Origin: UBA4582 sp047629195
GTDB lineage: Bacteria > Pseudomonadota > Gammaproteobacteria > Pseudomonadales > Azotimanducaceae
NCBI GenBank assembly: GCA_047629195.1
Contig: JBLHWY010000008.1
Coordinates: 1-64,000, forward strand
Length of the DNA: 64,000 nt
Direction of reading: 5' to 3'
The notes under the pieces were generated by a model. That model made no database searches, was not told the DNA's origin, and worked only from the letters and a program-made list of their open reading frames with translations. Position numbers and translations under genes: made by a program. Positions 1 through 7,664 of the stretch are shown here, piece after piece; the first letter of the stretch is position 1; each line of letters starts with the position of its first letter.

Positions 1-1
1 G

Positions 2-259
2 TTTATCGGCCGCATTGAGCGTGGCTTTGACTTTCTGGGTTACCGATTCTCACACCAGCCACTACAGCTGGCTGCCGTCACCGTCGAGCGATTCATGGCA
101 CGTTGTTACCGGCTTTATGAGCAACAGCAAAAGGCACCTGAAGTAGGTGCCGTGCTGGGTGAATACGTGACCCGCTGGCGGCGCTGGGCAGCCGCTGGGT
201 TGGGTGAGTTAAGCCTGAGCCTGTCCTATCCTTCGTTTTGCAAGCCCGAGTCCGGCTAG
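2..259 (+). CDS. Reverse transcriptase (group II/retron-like family), C-terminal part, cut by the window edge
   Basis: The frame is open from base 2 and ends at TAG 257-259, giving 85 residues without a start. It begins FIGRIERGFDFLGYRF, which I recognise as the segment after the catalytic palm in a family of bacterial RNA-directed DNA polymerases. An Arg/Tyr-rich helix (ARCYRLYEQQQ) and a Trp/Arg segment (YVTRWRRWAAAG) follow, as in that family. The last 20 or so residues lie antisense to the end of the next gene and look unlike the family, so the natural 3' end may have been replaced. The YADD active site, if present, lies outside the window. The family call is from memory of the motif; whether it belongs to a group II intron, a retron or another RT class cannot be told from this piece. 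Confidence 0.62.
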   Translation, partial: FIGRIERGFDFLGYRFSHQPLQLAAVTVERFMARCYRLYEQQQKAPEVGAVLGEYVTRWRRWAAAGLGELSLSLSYPSFCKPESG

Positions 260-847
260 GCCTAGTACGAATAAGACCAGGGCTGGGGGTGCGGGGACAG
301 CCGCTTCGGATACTAGCAACCAACCTATAGATGGACTGGGTGAAACCAACGAACTCTGGTATACGTAGGTCCCGAGATTTGGATGCATACCAACATAATC
401 GCGCGTCGAACTATCGGCCGCAGACCCATCCGGATCCGTCCAAAAGAAAATCTCAGCGCCTGGAGAGCCTAGTTTGACATAGAGCACATCGTCCTCATAA
501 AAAGCGCCAGTTGTTAATTGAAATCCTGGCCCGACTTCAAACGCGTCAGAAGCCGATAAGCCAATCGTTAAATAATCGATACCGCTAGCTTCGTATAGGT
601 CGTCCCACTCGCTCTGAGTGGCTAAACGGGCATTAGCATAACTCAATTGTGCATTTGCCACCGCCCCCGCCAAACTGAACCCACTGCTAAATGTATAGTC
701 GAGGTAACGTAGCCCGTCGGATGCGTTACCAGCCTGGTCAATAATATTCAAGTCACCCACCTGAACCACAGTAGCATTGGCGTTGTGAGTCAACCCGAGT
801 AAGAGTGAAAGTGCGAACAGGGTACAAAATCTATTACGTTGAATCAT
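209..847 (-). CDS. Secreted protein with PEP-CTERM-type (VPAP) sorting signal
   Basis: A 212-residue protein with an N-terminal signal peptide of about 25 residues (basic start, Leu-rich core, ending NANA) and a C-terminal tripartite signal: VPAPP motif, hydrophobic helix (LVLFVLGLAGLGL) and a basic tail starting KRR. In known systems this signal is read by an exosortase and targets proteins to the envelope or extracellular matrix. The middle is acidic, rich in Gly/Ser/Asp and of no domain I recognise. A good AGAGAG ribosome site precedes the ATG at 845-847. No exosortase gene lies in the window. The last 51 bases overlap the reverse transcriptase end on the other strand. Confidence 0.72.
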   Translation of the reverse strand: MIQRNRFCTLFALSLLLGLTHNANATVVQVGDLNIIDQAGNASDGLRYLDYTFSSGFSLAGAVANAQLSYANARLATQSEWDDLYEASGIDYLTIGLSASDAFEVGPGFQLTTGAFYEDDVLYVKLGSPGAEIFFWTDPDGSAADSSTRDYVGMHPNLGTYVYQSSLVSPSPSIGWLLVSEAAVPAPPALVLFVLGLAGLGLAKRRIGQAQA

Positions 848-1427
848 AGGATCTCTCTTTTAGGTTTTTCTTATACAAGACAATATTTGCGCGCAAGAAT
901 TGAGCCAAGCTGCTGTAAGCTAACGACACCAAGGGTGGTCATTTTTTAACCAACGGCAATTTCCTGTTTTGTAAATTATTTCGACGTTTTTATTGCGAAT
1001 ATTGGACTATAAGGGCGATGAAAGCCAACTAAGGGCCTCCTCATATCACACTCTTTCAGAGACTTGTGCGACGTGGGTGCCCACCTTCGAATCACTGATC
1101 CAGACCCCGTCCAGAAAATACGGGATCACACAGAAACGTAACCACCACTTCAGCCATTTTCATTTCGCCTGTCGAGTGCCGTATGCAGGTCACTGGAAAA
1201 CCTTCGCTGCTCAGCAAGATAAAGAGTCAATTCATTCATCATTGGCCGGAAGCCGCCCTTGTAAGCGTTCTGTGAGGCGACAACTTGGCTTCAGGGCTCT
1301 TTGGCCCCGTTGACTTCTCCCACGGTCGCCATTGCTGGATCATCTTCGATTGTCCATCCTAAGCAAAAACGGCGTTTGACACATGCGACACCTGCCGCGT
1401 TCCCGCGTAGAACCATAGTGGCTTTGA
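848..1427. other. Gene-poor stretch, probably decayed accessory DNA
   Basis: About 580 bases without a convincing gene. Short open frames exist on both strands (for example 993-1313 +) but have atypical composition, no domain I can name and no good start. It lies between the secreted protein gene and a truncated recombinase and reads like remnants of mobile DNA; I cannot assign any piece of it. Confidence 0.5.
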
Positions 1428-1814
1428 TCAGTGGCAAGCGTGTTTTACTCGACTGGGAAACAGGAAATCAGTTGCCCTTAACCCTGAGTACTCAATCCAC
1501 TTTGCTATCGAATCTCGCGTCTGTTCCATCATCTCAAATTGAACAGGCGTTTTTGTTTTCTGTTGCATGATCATTGCGCGGTTTCCAACGCGACCCGATT
1601 GGGCCACGTCAGATACTTTCAATTTTGTGAGGTCACATGCTCTCAACTTGCTGTCGATAGCCAGATTCAAAAGTGTAAGGTCTCGGAGCTTATTGTTCAG
1701 TTGAAGCCTGATCCTAATAGCCCAGATGTCTTTTAGCTTTAGCGGTGACTTTTGTCCCACCAGCTTCCCTTTATTCCATGGTTCGCGTGCTCGATACTCT
1801 ACGATGGGATACAT
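1428..1814 (-). pseudogene. Tyrosine recombinase/phage integrase family, truncated before the catalytic residues
   Basis: The 128-residue frame has a good ribosome site (AGGAG, 7 bases before the ATG) and strong resemblance to a family of short (about 200 aa) tyrosine-type recombinases: PWNKGKLVGQK and IWAIRIRLQL near residues 12-39, then NLAIDSKLRACDLTKLKV (50-67), KTKTPVQFE (87-95) and the segment ending LFPSR. In intact relatives, as I recall them, LFPSR is followed by HLSTRQYARIV, then the HxxR and GHTKLESTVRY catalytic blocks. Here it ends VKHACH-stop. The first catalytic Arg may be R58 in KLRACDL, but the H-R-H-Y half is missing, and I could not find it in other frames downstream. It is most likely an inactive remnant. 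Confidence 0.65.
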
Positions 1815-2039
1815 GTTGCATCTCCTATTTGAATGGAGATACAGTGCGCCCGCTACGGTCGGTTACCAACCCATATCGGACGTTCCATGAACCTTGTACT
1901 AGTGACAGAAAGCTCCTACATTGCTCAGTTGACGCTAACCTGTTAAAAGTCTGGGTACGGCGCGAATTAGTTCTACTACGACTGCAAGGGTTGTGGTCCC
2001 TGGATCGAAAAAAACATATCTAGAAAAGGAGCGTTCCCA

Positions 2040-2837
2040 ATGTCTGTTTCAATTGAAAAATCTGGTGATATTTGGACGATTATTCACGATCGTCCTGAAG
2101 CGCGTAATGCGATGGATCCTGAATCGGCAGATGCACTGGTTGCTGCGTTCGAAGAATTCGACAAAAGCGCAGCGAAGGTAGGTGTGTTGTGGGGGGCAGG
2201 AGGTACTTTTTGTGCAGGCTTCGATCTAAAGTATGCAGCAACTGCAACGCCTGCGAACCGTGCTGAACGGCCCGATCTCAGCTTCCCGCTGGGGTCTGCT
2301 GCTCCACCAAGAGGGCCGTTAGGTCCGACACGAATGGAACTCTCGAAGCCCGTAATTGGTGCCATTGAAGGTCCCGCTGTGGCTGGTGGAATGGAGTTAG
2401 CGATGTGGTGCGATATTAGAGTGATGGCGGAGGATGCTTATATGGGTGTCTATTGTCGTCGGTGGGGGATACCGCTCATGGATGGCGGAACAGTCCGATT
2501 GCCTCGGCTCATCGGTCAAGGCAAGGCGCTAGAGATCACACTAACGGGACGTAAAGTATCTGCTGAGGAATGTTATGCGATCGGTCTTTGCGAGAAAGTG
2601 GAGCCTGCGGGTACTACACGGCAAGCAGCTGAAGCGATGGCGCGCGAAATCGCGCGTTTTCCTCAAGACGCGATGCTGGCTGATCGACGGTCCATTATCG
2701 AAGGGCAAGGTTTATCCGTTCGTGATGCGTTGAAGCTCGAATGGGCAAATGGTTCTCACGGAAACAAAAATAGTGCTGCAGGTGCGTCGCGATTCGCAAG
2801 CGGGGCGGGACGCCACGGAGACTTTTCTAAGATCTAG
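2040..2837 (+). CDS. Enoyl-CoA hydratase/isomerase (crotonase) family protein
   Basis: 265 residues, the usual length of a single-domain crotonase. The two oxyanion-hole segments are visible: FCAGFDL at 57-63 and AIEGPAVAGGMELA at 108-121. The region that carries the catalytic glutamates of true hydratases reads VYCRRWGIPLMDGG (137-150), with no clear Glu at the first position and Asp148 near the second, so the reaction may differ from classical hydration. It acts on an acyl-CoA thioester; the substrate is unknown. AAAGGAG lies 9 bases before the ATG. It stands alone on the + strand between degraded DNA and tRNA-Gly. Confidence 0.82.
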   Translation: MSVSIEKSGDIWTIIHDRPEARNAMDPESADALVAAFEEFDKSAAKVGVLWGAGGTFCAGFDLKYAATATPANRAERPDLSFPLGSAAPPRGPLGPTRMELSKPVIGAIEGPAVAGGMELAMWCDIRVMAEDAYMGVYCRRWGIPLMDGGTVRLPRLIGQGKALEITLTGRKVSAEECYAIGLCEKVEPAGTTRQAAEAMAREIARFPQDAMLADRRSIIEGQGLSVRDALKLEWANGSHGNKNSAAGASRFASGAGRHGDFSKI

Positions 2838-3169
2838 CCACTTGTAAGTCTATATGGTGTAGACGAAACGCAGCTACTTCCACTTCTGGCGGTTAGCGGC
2901 CATACATGCCGCGCTATTAATGCCTGCTTAAGGTTCAGCGAGAAACGCGTCATGCCAGACTTTACTAATCACAAATAGCAGCTTAAGTCTTAATCGAAAT
3001 ACTGTACCCAAACACAGAATTTGGGGCTTGCGCCACCGGCGCCACATGTGAGGAATGAAACCGAGAAAGAAACCCAAGCGATTAGCTGTTTCCGAAGGTG
3101 TCTGTTGAGTGGCTTTTTTTAAATCTATATATGGAAAGCTTTTTAAAAGTATATACAGCCCTTTAAAAA
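2838..3169. other. Intergenic stretch without recognised gene
   Basis: About 330 bases between the crotonase stop and the 3' end of the tRNA. It is AT-rich near 3110-3170 and holds only a frame that is the read-through of the tRNA gene. I see no terminator with a clear U-tract. Confidence 0.5.
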
Positions 3170-3246
<77 letters not shown>

Positions 3247-3436
3247 GGACTTCTACTTCTCAAAAAGTTTAGTATTACCTCTTGCTACATACGATACCAC
3301 GGCTGATCCTCATTTCTAAAATTGACTGAGGGCTCGAAGCCGATTTCTGATTGTAACTGTCGGATAATCTATAAACCCAAGAGAGCAAGTTGAAGAGCGC
3401 GGCGTGAATGCGCTCCTTTCTTCTGAAAAGTATTGG

Positions 3437-4153
3437 CTAGTGAAATGCTGCTGGGTTTTTGAGCATATGAGCAGGTCCATGGACCTGATTAATCGCTGCA
3501 TTTTCACCAAAAATAGACTCTTTCATTTTGCCGTAAACGTTACGATTAGCACCGAGGTGCGCGAGTTCAGCTGCGCGTTTTATAGATGCGGGTAGTAGCG
3601 TATCAAGGGGTTCACTTTTTTGCGCGACGCCAGCGATTACTGCATCGGGGCCAGACCAACGTCGGGCCAGCTGAACAGTTTCGAAGAAAGTATTCATCGG
3701 TAGTTTGTGTCTGAATAGCGCGAGTTCTGGGTTAGGTATCACCATACCGATTTCGACTTCATTCGCGCACATAAAGCCACGATCGCTGCGCATAAAACGT
3801 ATGTCGTGACATAGCGCGCACATAAAGCCAGCGCCAAAAGCGTGGCCATTGACTGCTGCGAGCGTTGGCATAGGAAACGTGATGATTCGGCCCATTATCG
3901 CCATGAATTCTTTTCCGAAGGCATCGCGATCTCCGCCTCGGTGTTCACCTTTACTGGCGCGCCATTCTAGATCAAGCCCATTCGAAAAGAATTTCTCAGT
4001 CGTCGAAGTCGTTACGAGGGCGGCTGGCCCAGTCGAGGCCTCGACCTCGTCTAAGGCTGCTGCGAATGCTCGGACAAAAGTTGTGTTCCAGCGATTTTCG
4101 CCATCGTCCATATTCAGAATAAATACGTCGCCTTCTCTTTCCAGATTGATCAT
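3437..4153 (-). CDS. Crotonase family, probable delta3,delta2-enoyl-CoA isomerase-like
   Basis: 238 residues from ATG 4151-4153, which follows GAAGG; a 23-residue upstream extension in the same frame looks non-coding. Crotonase landmarks: FFSNGLDLEW (first oxyanion segment) and AVNGHAFGAGFMCALCHDIR (second). The following FMCANEVEIGM resembles the SEVDIGL segment of enoyl-CoA isomerases, where the Glu is the catalytic base, rather than the two-Glu hydratase pattern. A role in moving double bases of unsaturated acyl-CoAs during beta-oxidation is inferred. A 14-bp palindrome lies 63 bases upstream of the start, and an MBL-fold gene diverges from the same region. Confidence 0.78.
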   Translation of the reverse strand: MINLEREGDVFILNMDDGENRWNTTFVRAFAAALDEVEASTGPAALVTTSTTEKFFSNGLDLEWRASKGEHRGGDRDAFGKEFMAIMGRIITFPMPTLAAVNGHAFGAGFMCALCHDIRFMRSDRGFMCANEVEIGMVIPNPELALFRHKLPMNTFFETVQLARRWSGPDAVIAGVAQKSEPLDTLLPASIKRAAELAHLGANRNVYGKMKESIFGENAAINQVHGPAHMLKNPAAFH

Positions 4154-4215
4154 TGCTGCACCTTCCCTCAAGTAGTAATGGTTCAATTTATTGAATCTGC
4201 GATCGAGTATAGAGT

Positions 4216-4229
4216 AAATCAATTGATTT
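4216..4229. promoter_or_regulatory. Perfect 14-bp palindrome, operator candidate
   Basis: AAATCAATTGATTT reads the same on both strands. It lies in the 184-base divergent region between the crotonase start (4153) and the MBL-fold hydrolase start (4338), where a dimeric repressor would be expected to act. The regulator is unknown. Confidence 0.4.
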
Positions 4230-4337
4230 TCTAACGAGGTTTTCTTAATCCATTCTCTTAATCTATTGTTTCATCAATGCTATGAATATAGAAAGTGAAG
4301 TACCATCATGTAATTCAGCGGAAAGAATCAGTAAGAA

Positions 4338-5069
4338 ATGAAAATACACCTTGTTAAAACGCGCTATTCCAATACTTATGTCATTGAAGAGCACGGCCGT
4401 TTATTGGTAGCAGATGTCGCCATGCGTTGTGATGGATATGTGCTTGCGTTTATCACCGAAGAGTTGAAAAGAGAGATAGAAGCCGTGGATCTGGTGGTCT
4501 GTACCCATGATGATCCAGACCATATCGGTGGTGTTATTGCCTTGGCAAGATCCTGTCATGCTACGGCAGCGATACCGCATGCATCTAAGCGCGCGAGTCT
4601 AAAATTCTACAACAACCCCATGGGTCCAGTAGTGAAAATCGCCACGACGATTGGTGAAGCATTTCGAGCAAGATCCCGAAATATGTATATGGATCGTGAG
4701 CGTAATCAGCGCTATCAGCATGTTCCCAATCATCATCTCGAGGTACCCACTGCGCAGCGATTTATCTTGCCCAAGCAAAGATTAGTGAATGGCATGAAAC
4801 TAGAAGGATTCCCAAATTGGGAAGTTGTGCACACGCCCGGACATAGCTGGGATAGCATATGTTTCTATCATCGCCCTAGCCGAAGTCTGATCACCGGTGA
4901 CACATTGCTCGGCAGTGGGACTAAGGGGCAACTTGTTCACCCGGCGATCTATGATAATCGCAGAGCGATGCGGACGACACTTGAGACATTGCGGAAACTA
5001 GATCCGCAAACTGTTTATCCTGGACATGGCTCTGTATTTTCAGGCGACGACCTCTTAAGTCATCTGTGA
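4338..5069 (+). CDS. MBL-fold metallo-hydrolase with variant metal motif
   Basis: 243 residues, one metallo-beta-lactamase fold domain. The motif normally HxHxDH is THDDPDHIGG (56-65): His57, Asp61 and His62 are kept, but the second His is Asp59. Later ligands are present: His169 in HTPGHSWDS, Asp188 in ITGDTLLGSG and His230 in YPGHGSVFSG. The layout matches glyoxalase II-like or lactonase-like hydrolases that cleave esters, thioesters or lactones; the substrate is unknown. Next to crotonases and a glutathione transferase, a thioesterase role is one possibility. The ATG has a weak ribosome site (AGTAAGAA). Confidence 0.8.
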   Translation: MKIHLVKTRYSNTYVIEEHGRLLVADVAMRCDGYVLAFITEELKREIEAVDLVVCTHDDPDHIGGVIALARSCHATAAIPHASKRASLKFYNNPMGPVVKIATTIGEAFRARSRNMYMDRERNQRYQHVPNHHLEVPTAQRFILPKQRLVNGMKLEGFPNWEVVHTPGHSWDSICFYHRPSRSLITGDTLLGSGTKGQLVHPAIYDNRRAMRTTLETLRKLDPQTVYPGHGSVFSGDDLLSHL

Positions 5070-5091
5070 GAATAATTCACATGGCTTTGAT

Positions 5092-6060
5092 TTAGTCATC
5101 ATCAAAGACAACGGTAGACTGACGCGCACGATTGACGGTGAGTTGTGTCACATCCGGGCGTGAATAATGCCCGGCGGGATCGAAATTCTGTCGTTCCATG
5201 TAGACCTGTTCCCGATCGAGGGAGGCTACAAATATACCTTCAGATTCTACTTGGGGTTGGATAACCCAATCACCGTTGGGTGCTGCGATGCATGAGCCGC
5301 CGTTGGCAAACCAAGCCTCTCCTCGTGCAAGTATTTGGTCACGAAACGGCATGTCTGTCGGGATGTCTTCTGGTCTTAAAATAGCAGAGACCGAAATAAC
5401 AAATGAACGACCTTCTTTGGCAATGAATCGAGTGATGTCTTGTGTGTTTTGCTCATTTCCTGGCCATATCGCAATATGGAGATTTTCACCCTGGGCATAC
5501 AGGGCAGCCCGCGGCAAAGGCATCCAATTCTCCCAGCAATTTAGTGCCCCCATGGTAAACGGGCCGAGAGGAAATGTTCGTAGGCCGTGACCGTCGCCCG
5601 GCGACCATGAAAGGCGCTCCTCATAGGTTGGCATCAGCTTGCGATGCACGTTTTGAATAATGCCGCCAGCGTCTATGTAAACAAGCGAGCAGTAAATACT
5701 ATGGCCACCTCTGTCAGCTGGATGTTCATCAATTCCTAACACGACTGCGATGTTGCAAGATTTTGCGAGTGCGCAGATAGGGTTCAGATCACCATCTTCA
5801 ATGCAGACGGCTTCATTTAAGTACTTCGCGTGAATGACTTTCTGGATTTCTGAGTTGAAAGTCGCACCTTCTGTTCTCTCTAGCCAGAATGGGTAGCCGG
5901 GTAAAAAAGACTCTCCAAAAACAACAAGTTCAGCGTCCTGCTTGGCCGCCTGAGCGATGGTGTCGAGAATTTTATCGATTGTGGCGCGTTTGTTGAGCCA
6001 GATTGGCGCAATTTGGGCTAGCGCTACTTTCAACTTTGTTGCTTTACTTTTTGATGACAT
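5092..6060 (-). CDS. Nitrilase (carbon-nitrogen hydrolase superfamily)
   Basis: 322 residues from ATG 6058-6060; the frame extends to a TTG at 6135, but the added residues do not look like the family. The catalytic triad is visible: Glu50 in VFGESFLPGYPFW, Lys141 in HRKLMPTYEERLSW and Cys175 in GALNCWENWMPLPR. The CWEN block with the ERLSW segment is the signature of the true nitrilase branch (nitrile to carboxylate plus ammonia), not amidases or beta-ureidopropionases. It is probably cytoplasmic and multimeric, like known nitrilases. It converges with the MBL-fold gene with a 22-base gap. The native nitrile cannot be inferred. Confidence 0.88.
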   Translation of the reverse strand: MSSKSKATKLKVALAQIAPIWLNKRATIDKILDTIAQAAKQDAELVVFGESFLPGYPFWLERTEGATFNSEIQKVIHAKYLNEAVCIEDGDLNPICALAKSCNIAVVLGIDEHPADRGGHSIYCSLVYIDAGGIIQNVHRKLMPTYEERLSWSPGDGHGLRTFPLGPFTMGALNCWENWMPLPRAALYAQGENLHIAIWPGNEQNTQDITRFIAKEGRSFVISVSAILRPEDIPTDMPFRDQILARGEAWFANGGSCIAAPNGDWVIQPQVESEGIFVASLDREQVYMERQNFDPAGHYSRPDVTQLTVNRARQSTVVFDDD

Positions 6061-6206
6061 CTCATTAGTTCTCGCATCTATTTTGTTAGCACTCGGCGCG
6101 ATAATAAATTTGCGGCCGAGCTTCGTGGCTGGCAAAGTCTACTGAGTCATAACGTGAGTGTACGTAGACCCTCAGGCTATCAAAATTTCACCAAATCAGG
6201 AAATGA

Positions 6207-6815
6207 ATGAATATGCACCTATACACCCAGAGTAGTTCCCCCAATGGTTTGCGCGTTAATGTATTTATGAAAGAAAAGGGCGTAGATATTCCGAAAACAG
6301 AGATTGATTTGCGTGCCGCGGAGAACCTGAGTGACGACTATCTTCAGAAAAACCCCTTTGGCCGAGTGCCTGTATTGAAGTTAGATGACGGTTCCTATTT
6401 GTCAGAGAGCCAAGCAATCTGCCTATATCTTGAACGCATGCATCCAGAACCGAATTTGTTTGGTACGACCCCTCAGGAGCAAGCAGAAATTGAGATGTGG
6501 GGACGACGAGTAGAGCTAAATCTACTGATGCCGGTGGCTCAAGCGTTCCGTAACCTTACTGGCTTTTTTAAGGATCGTGAGACATGCGTTGCCGAGTGGG
6601 GTGAAGTGTCTGCCGAGGTCGCAAAAAGTACGGCCAAGCTACTTGATACGCATCTGGCGGATAAGACCTATTTACTGGGTGATAGGTACTGCGTCGTTGA
6701 TATGACCCTGGCCATCGTTTTAGGTTTTGCTAAAAACGTGGGCCAAGATTTGTTAGTCAATGAAAATTTGGCTCGCTTTCATAAAGATGTCACATCTAGG
6801 TCAGCATTTTCGTAA
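6207..6815 (+). CDS. Glutathione S-transferase family protein
   Basis: 202 residues. The N-terminal thioredoxin-like half has SSSPNGLRV at the active-site position, NPFGRVPVL with the cis-Pro (51-58) and the glutathione gamma-glutamyl contact SESQAICLYLE (67-77). The C-terminal helical half has the conserved DMTLAIVL segment. These are features of theta/beta-like bacterial GSTs that conjugate glutathione to electrophiles or reduce peroxides. AGGAAATGA precedes the ATG; an alternative ATG lies two codons in. It ends 17 bases from the end of the convergent SDR gene. Confidence 0.85.
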   Translation: MNMHLYTQSSSPNGLRVNVFMKEKGVDIPKTEIDLRAAENLSDDYLQKNPFGRVPVLKLDDGSYLSESQAICLYLERMHPEPNLFGTTPQEQAEIEMWGRRVELNLLMPVAQAFRNLTGFFKDRETCVAEWGEVSAEVAKSTAKLLDTHLADKTYLLGDRYCVVDMTLAIVLGFAKNVGQDLLVNENLARFHKDVTSRSAFS

Positions 6816-6831
6816 CTGTCCTGAAGCGCGG

Positions 6832-7611
6832 TTAGAAGTTTGAATAGCCGCCATCAATCAGGAATGTTTCGCTGGTGTGGTATGAGCTCGCATTGCTCAT
6901 AATGTAGGCTGCGATACCAGCGAAATCCTCGGGTTGCCCCCATCTGCGCATTGGGATTCTAGGAATTACATTGTCGACAAATTTGTCGCGGTTAAAGCTG
7001 GCTTCGGTCATTGCCGTCTCAATCCAGCCTGGCAATATAGTATGTGCGGTTACACCGTACCTTGCATATTCGACCGCAAGGGCCTTTGCCATAGAGATAA
7101 GCCCGCCTTTGGTGGCAGCGTAGTGCTCGCCTCTGGGTTGACCAGATACTGCAGCAAGGCTTGCTGTGCCGACCAGACGACCAAAAGCATCACCTTTTGC
7201 CGCGCGTTCGCGCATGTGTCCCGCGGCATGTTTGAATACATAGAACACACCGTTTAGGTTTACATCGATTATCTTGTGCCATTCTTCATTGGATATCTGA
7301 TCGAACTGATTTCCCCAAGGCCCAACCCCAGCGTTTGCGAAACAGCCGTCGACTCGTCCATGTATTGATAATGTTTCTGCGAAACAATCCGCGACCTGCT
7401 CTGGGTTAGAAACATCACATACAAACTCTGTGACGCGGGTGCCGTAGGTTTTTAGTTCTTCGAGTGCTGTTTTGTTTTTATCTGGGTTTGTTCCCCAAAT
7501 ACTCACTTCACAGCCGAGTTGAGCTATGCCTTTTGCCATACCAAGCCCAATCCCACTATTGCCGCCCGTAATTAAGGCGACTCTGCCTGTAAGGTCAAAT
7601 AAGTTATTCAC
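6832..7611 (-). CDS. Short-chain dehydrogenase/reductase (SDR)
   Basis: 259 residues, classical SDR size. Cofactor motif TGGNSGIG at 15-22, NAG at 93-95, catalytic Ser near 151 in GTASLAAVSG, and YAATKGG with Tyr164 and Lys168. The C-terminus FLIDGGYSNF is typical. The closest types known to me are 3-oxoacyl reductases and gluconate-5-dehydrogenase-like enzymes. It is an NAD(P)-dependent alcohol/ketone oxidoreductase with unknown substrate. AAAGGAGAG lies just upstream of the ATG. Confidence 0.86.
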   Translation of the reverse strand: MNNLFDLTGRVALITGGNSGIGLGMAKGIAQLGCEVSIWGTNPDKNKTALEELKTYGTRVTEFVCDVSNPEQVADCFAETLSIHGRVDGCFANAGVGPWGNQFDQISNEEWHKIIDVNLNGVFYVFKHAAGHMRERAAKGDAFGRLVGTASLAAVSGQPRGEHYAATKGGLISMAKALAVEYARYGVTAHTILPGWIETAMTEASFNRDKFVDNVIPRIPMRRWGQPEDFAGIAAYIMSNASSYHTSETFLIDGGYSNF

Positions 7612-7664
7612 TGAATGTCTCTCCTTTTAGCGAATTCGAAACAACGCGCAGTTGTTATGGGGGA

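Noticed and set aside
1..259. Intact retron or group II intron system
   Set aside because: Only the RT C-terminus is in the window; no RNA component or active site can be seen.
993..2023. Several plus-strand frames of 65-106 residues
   Set aside because: They overlap each other and the recombinase remnant on the other strand, with odd composition and no domains.
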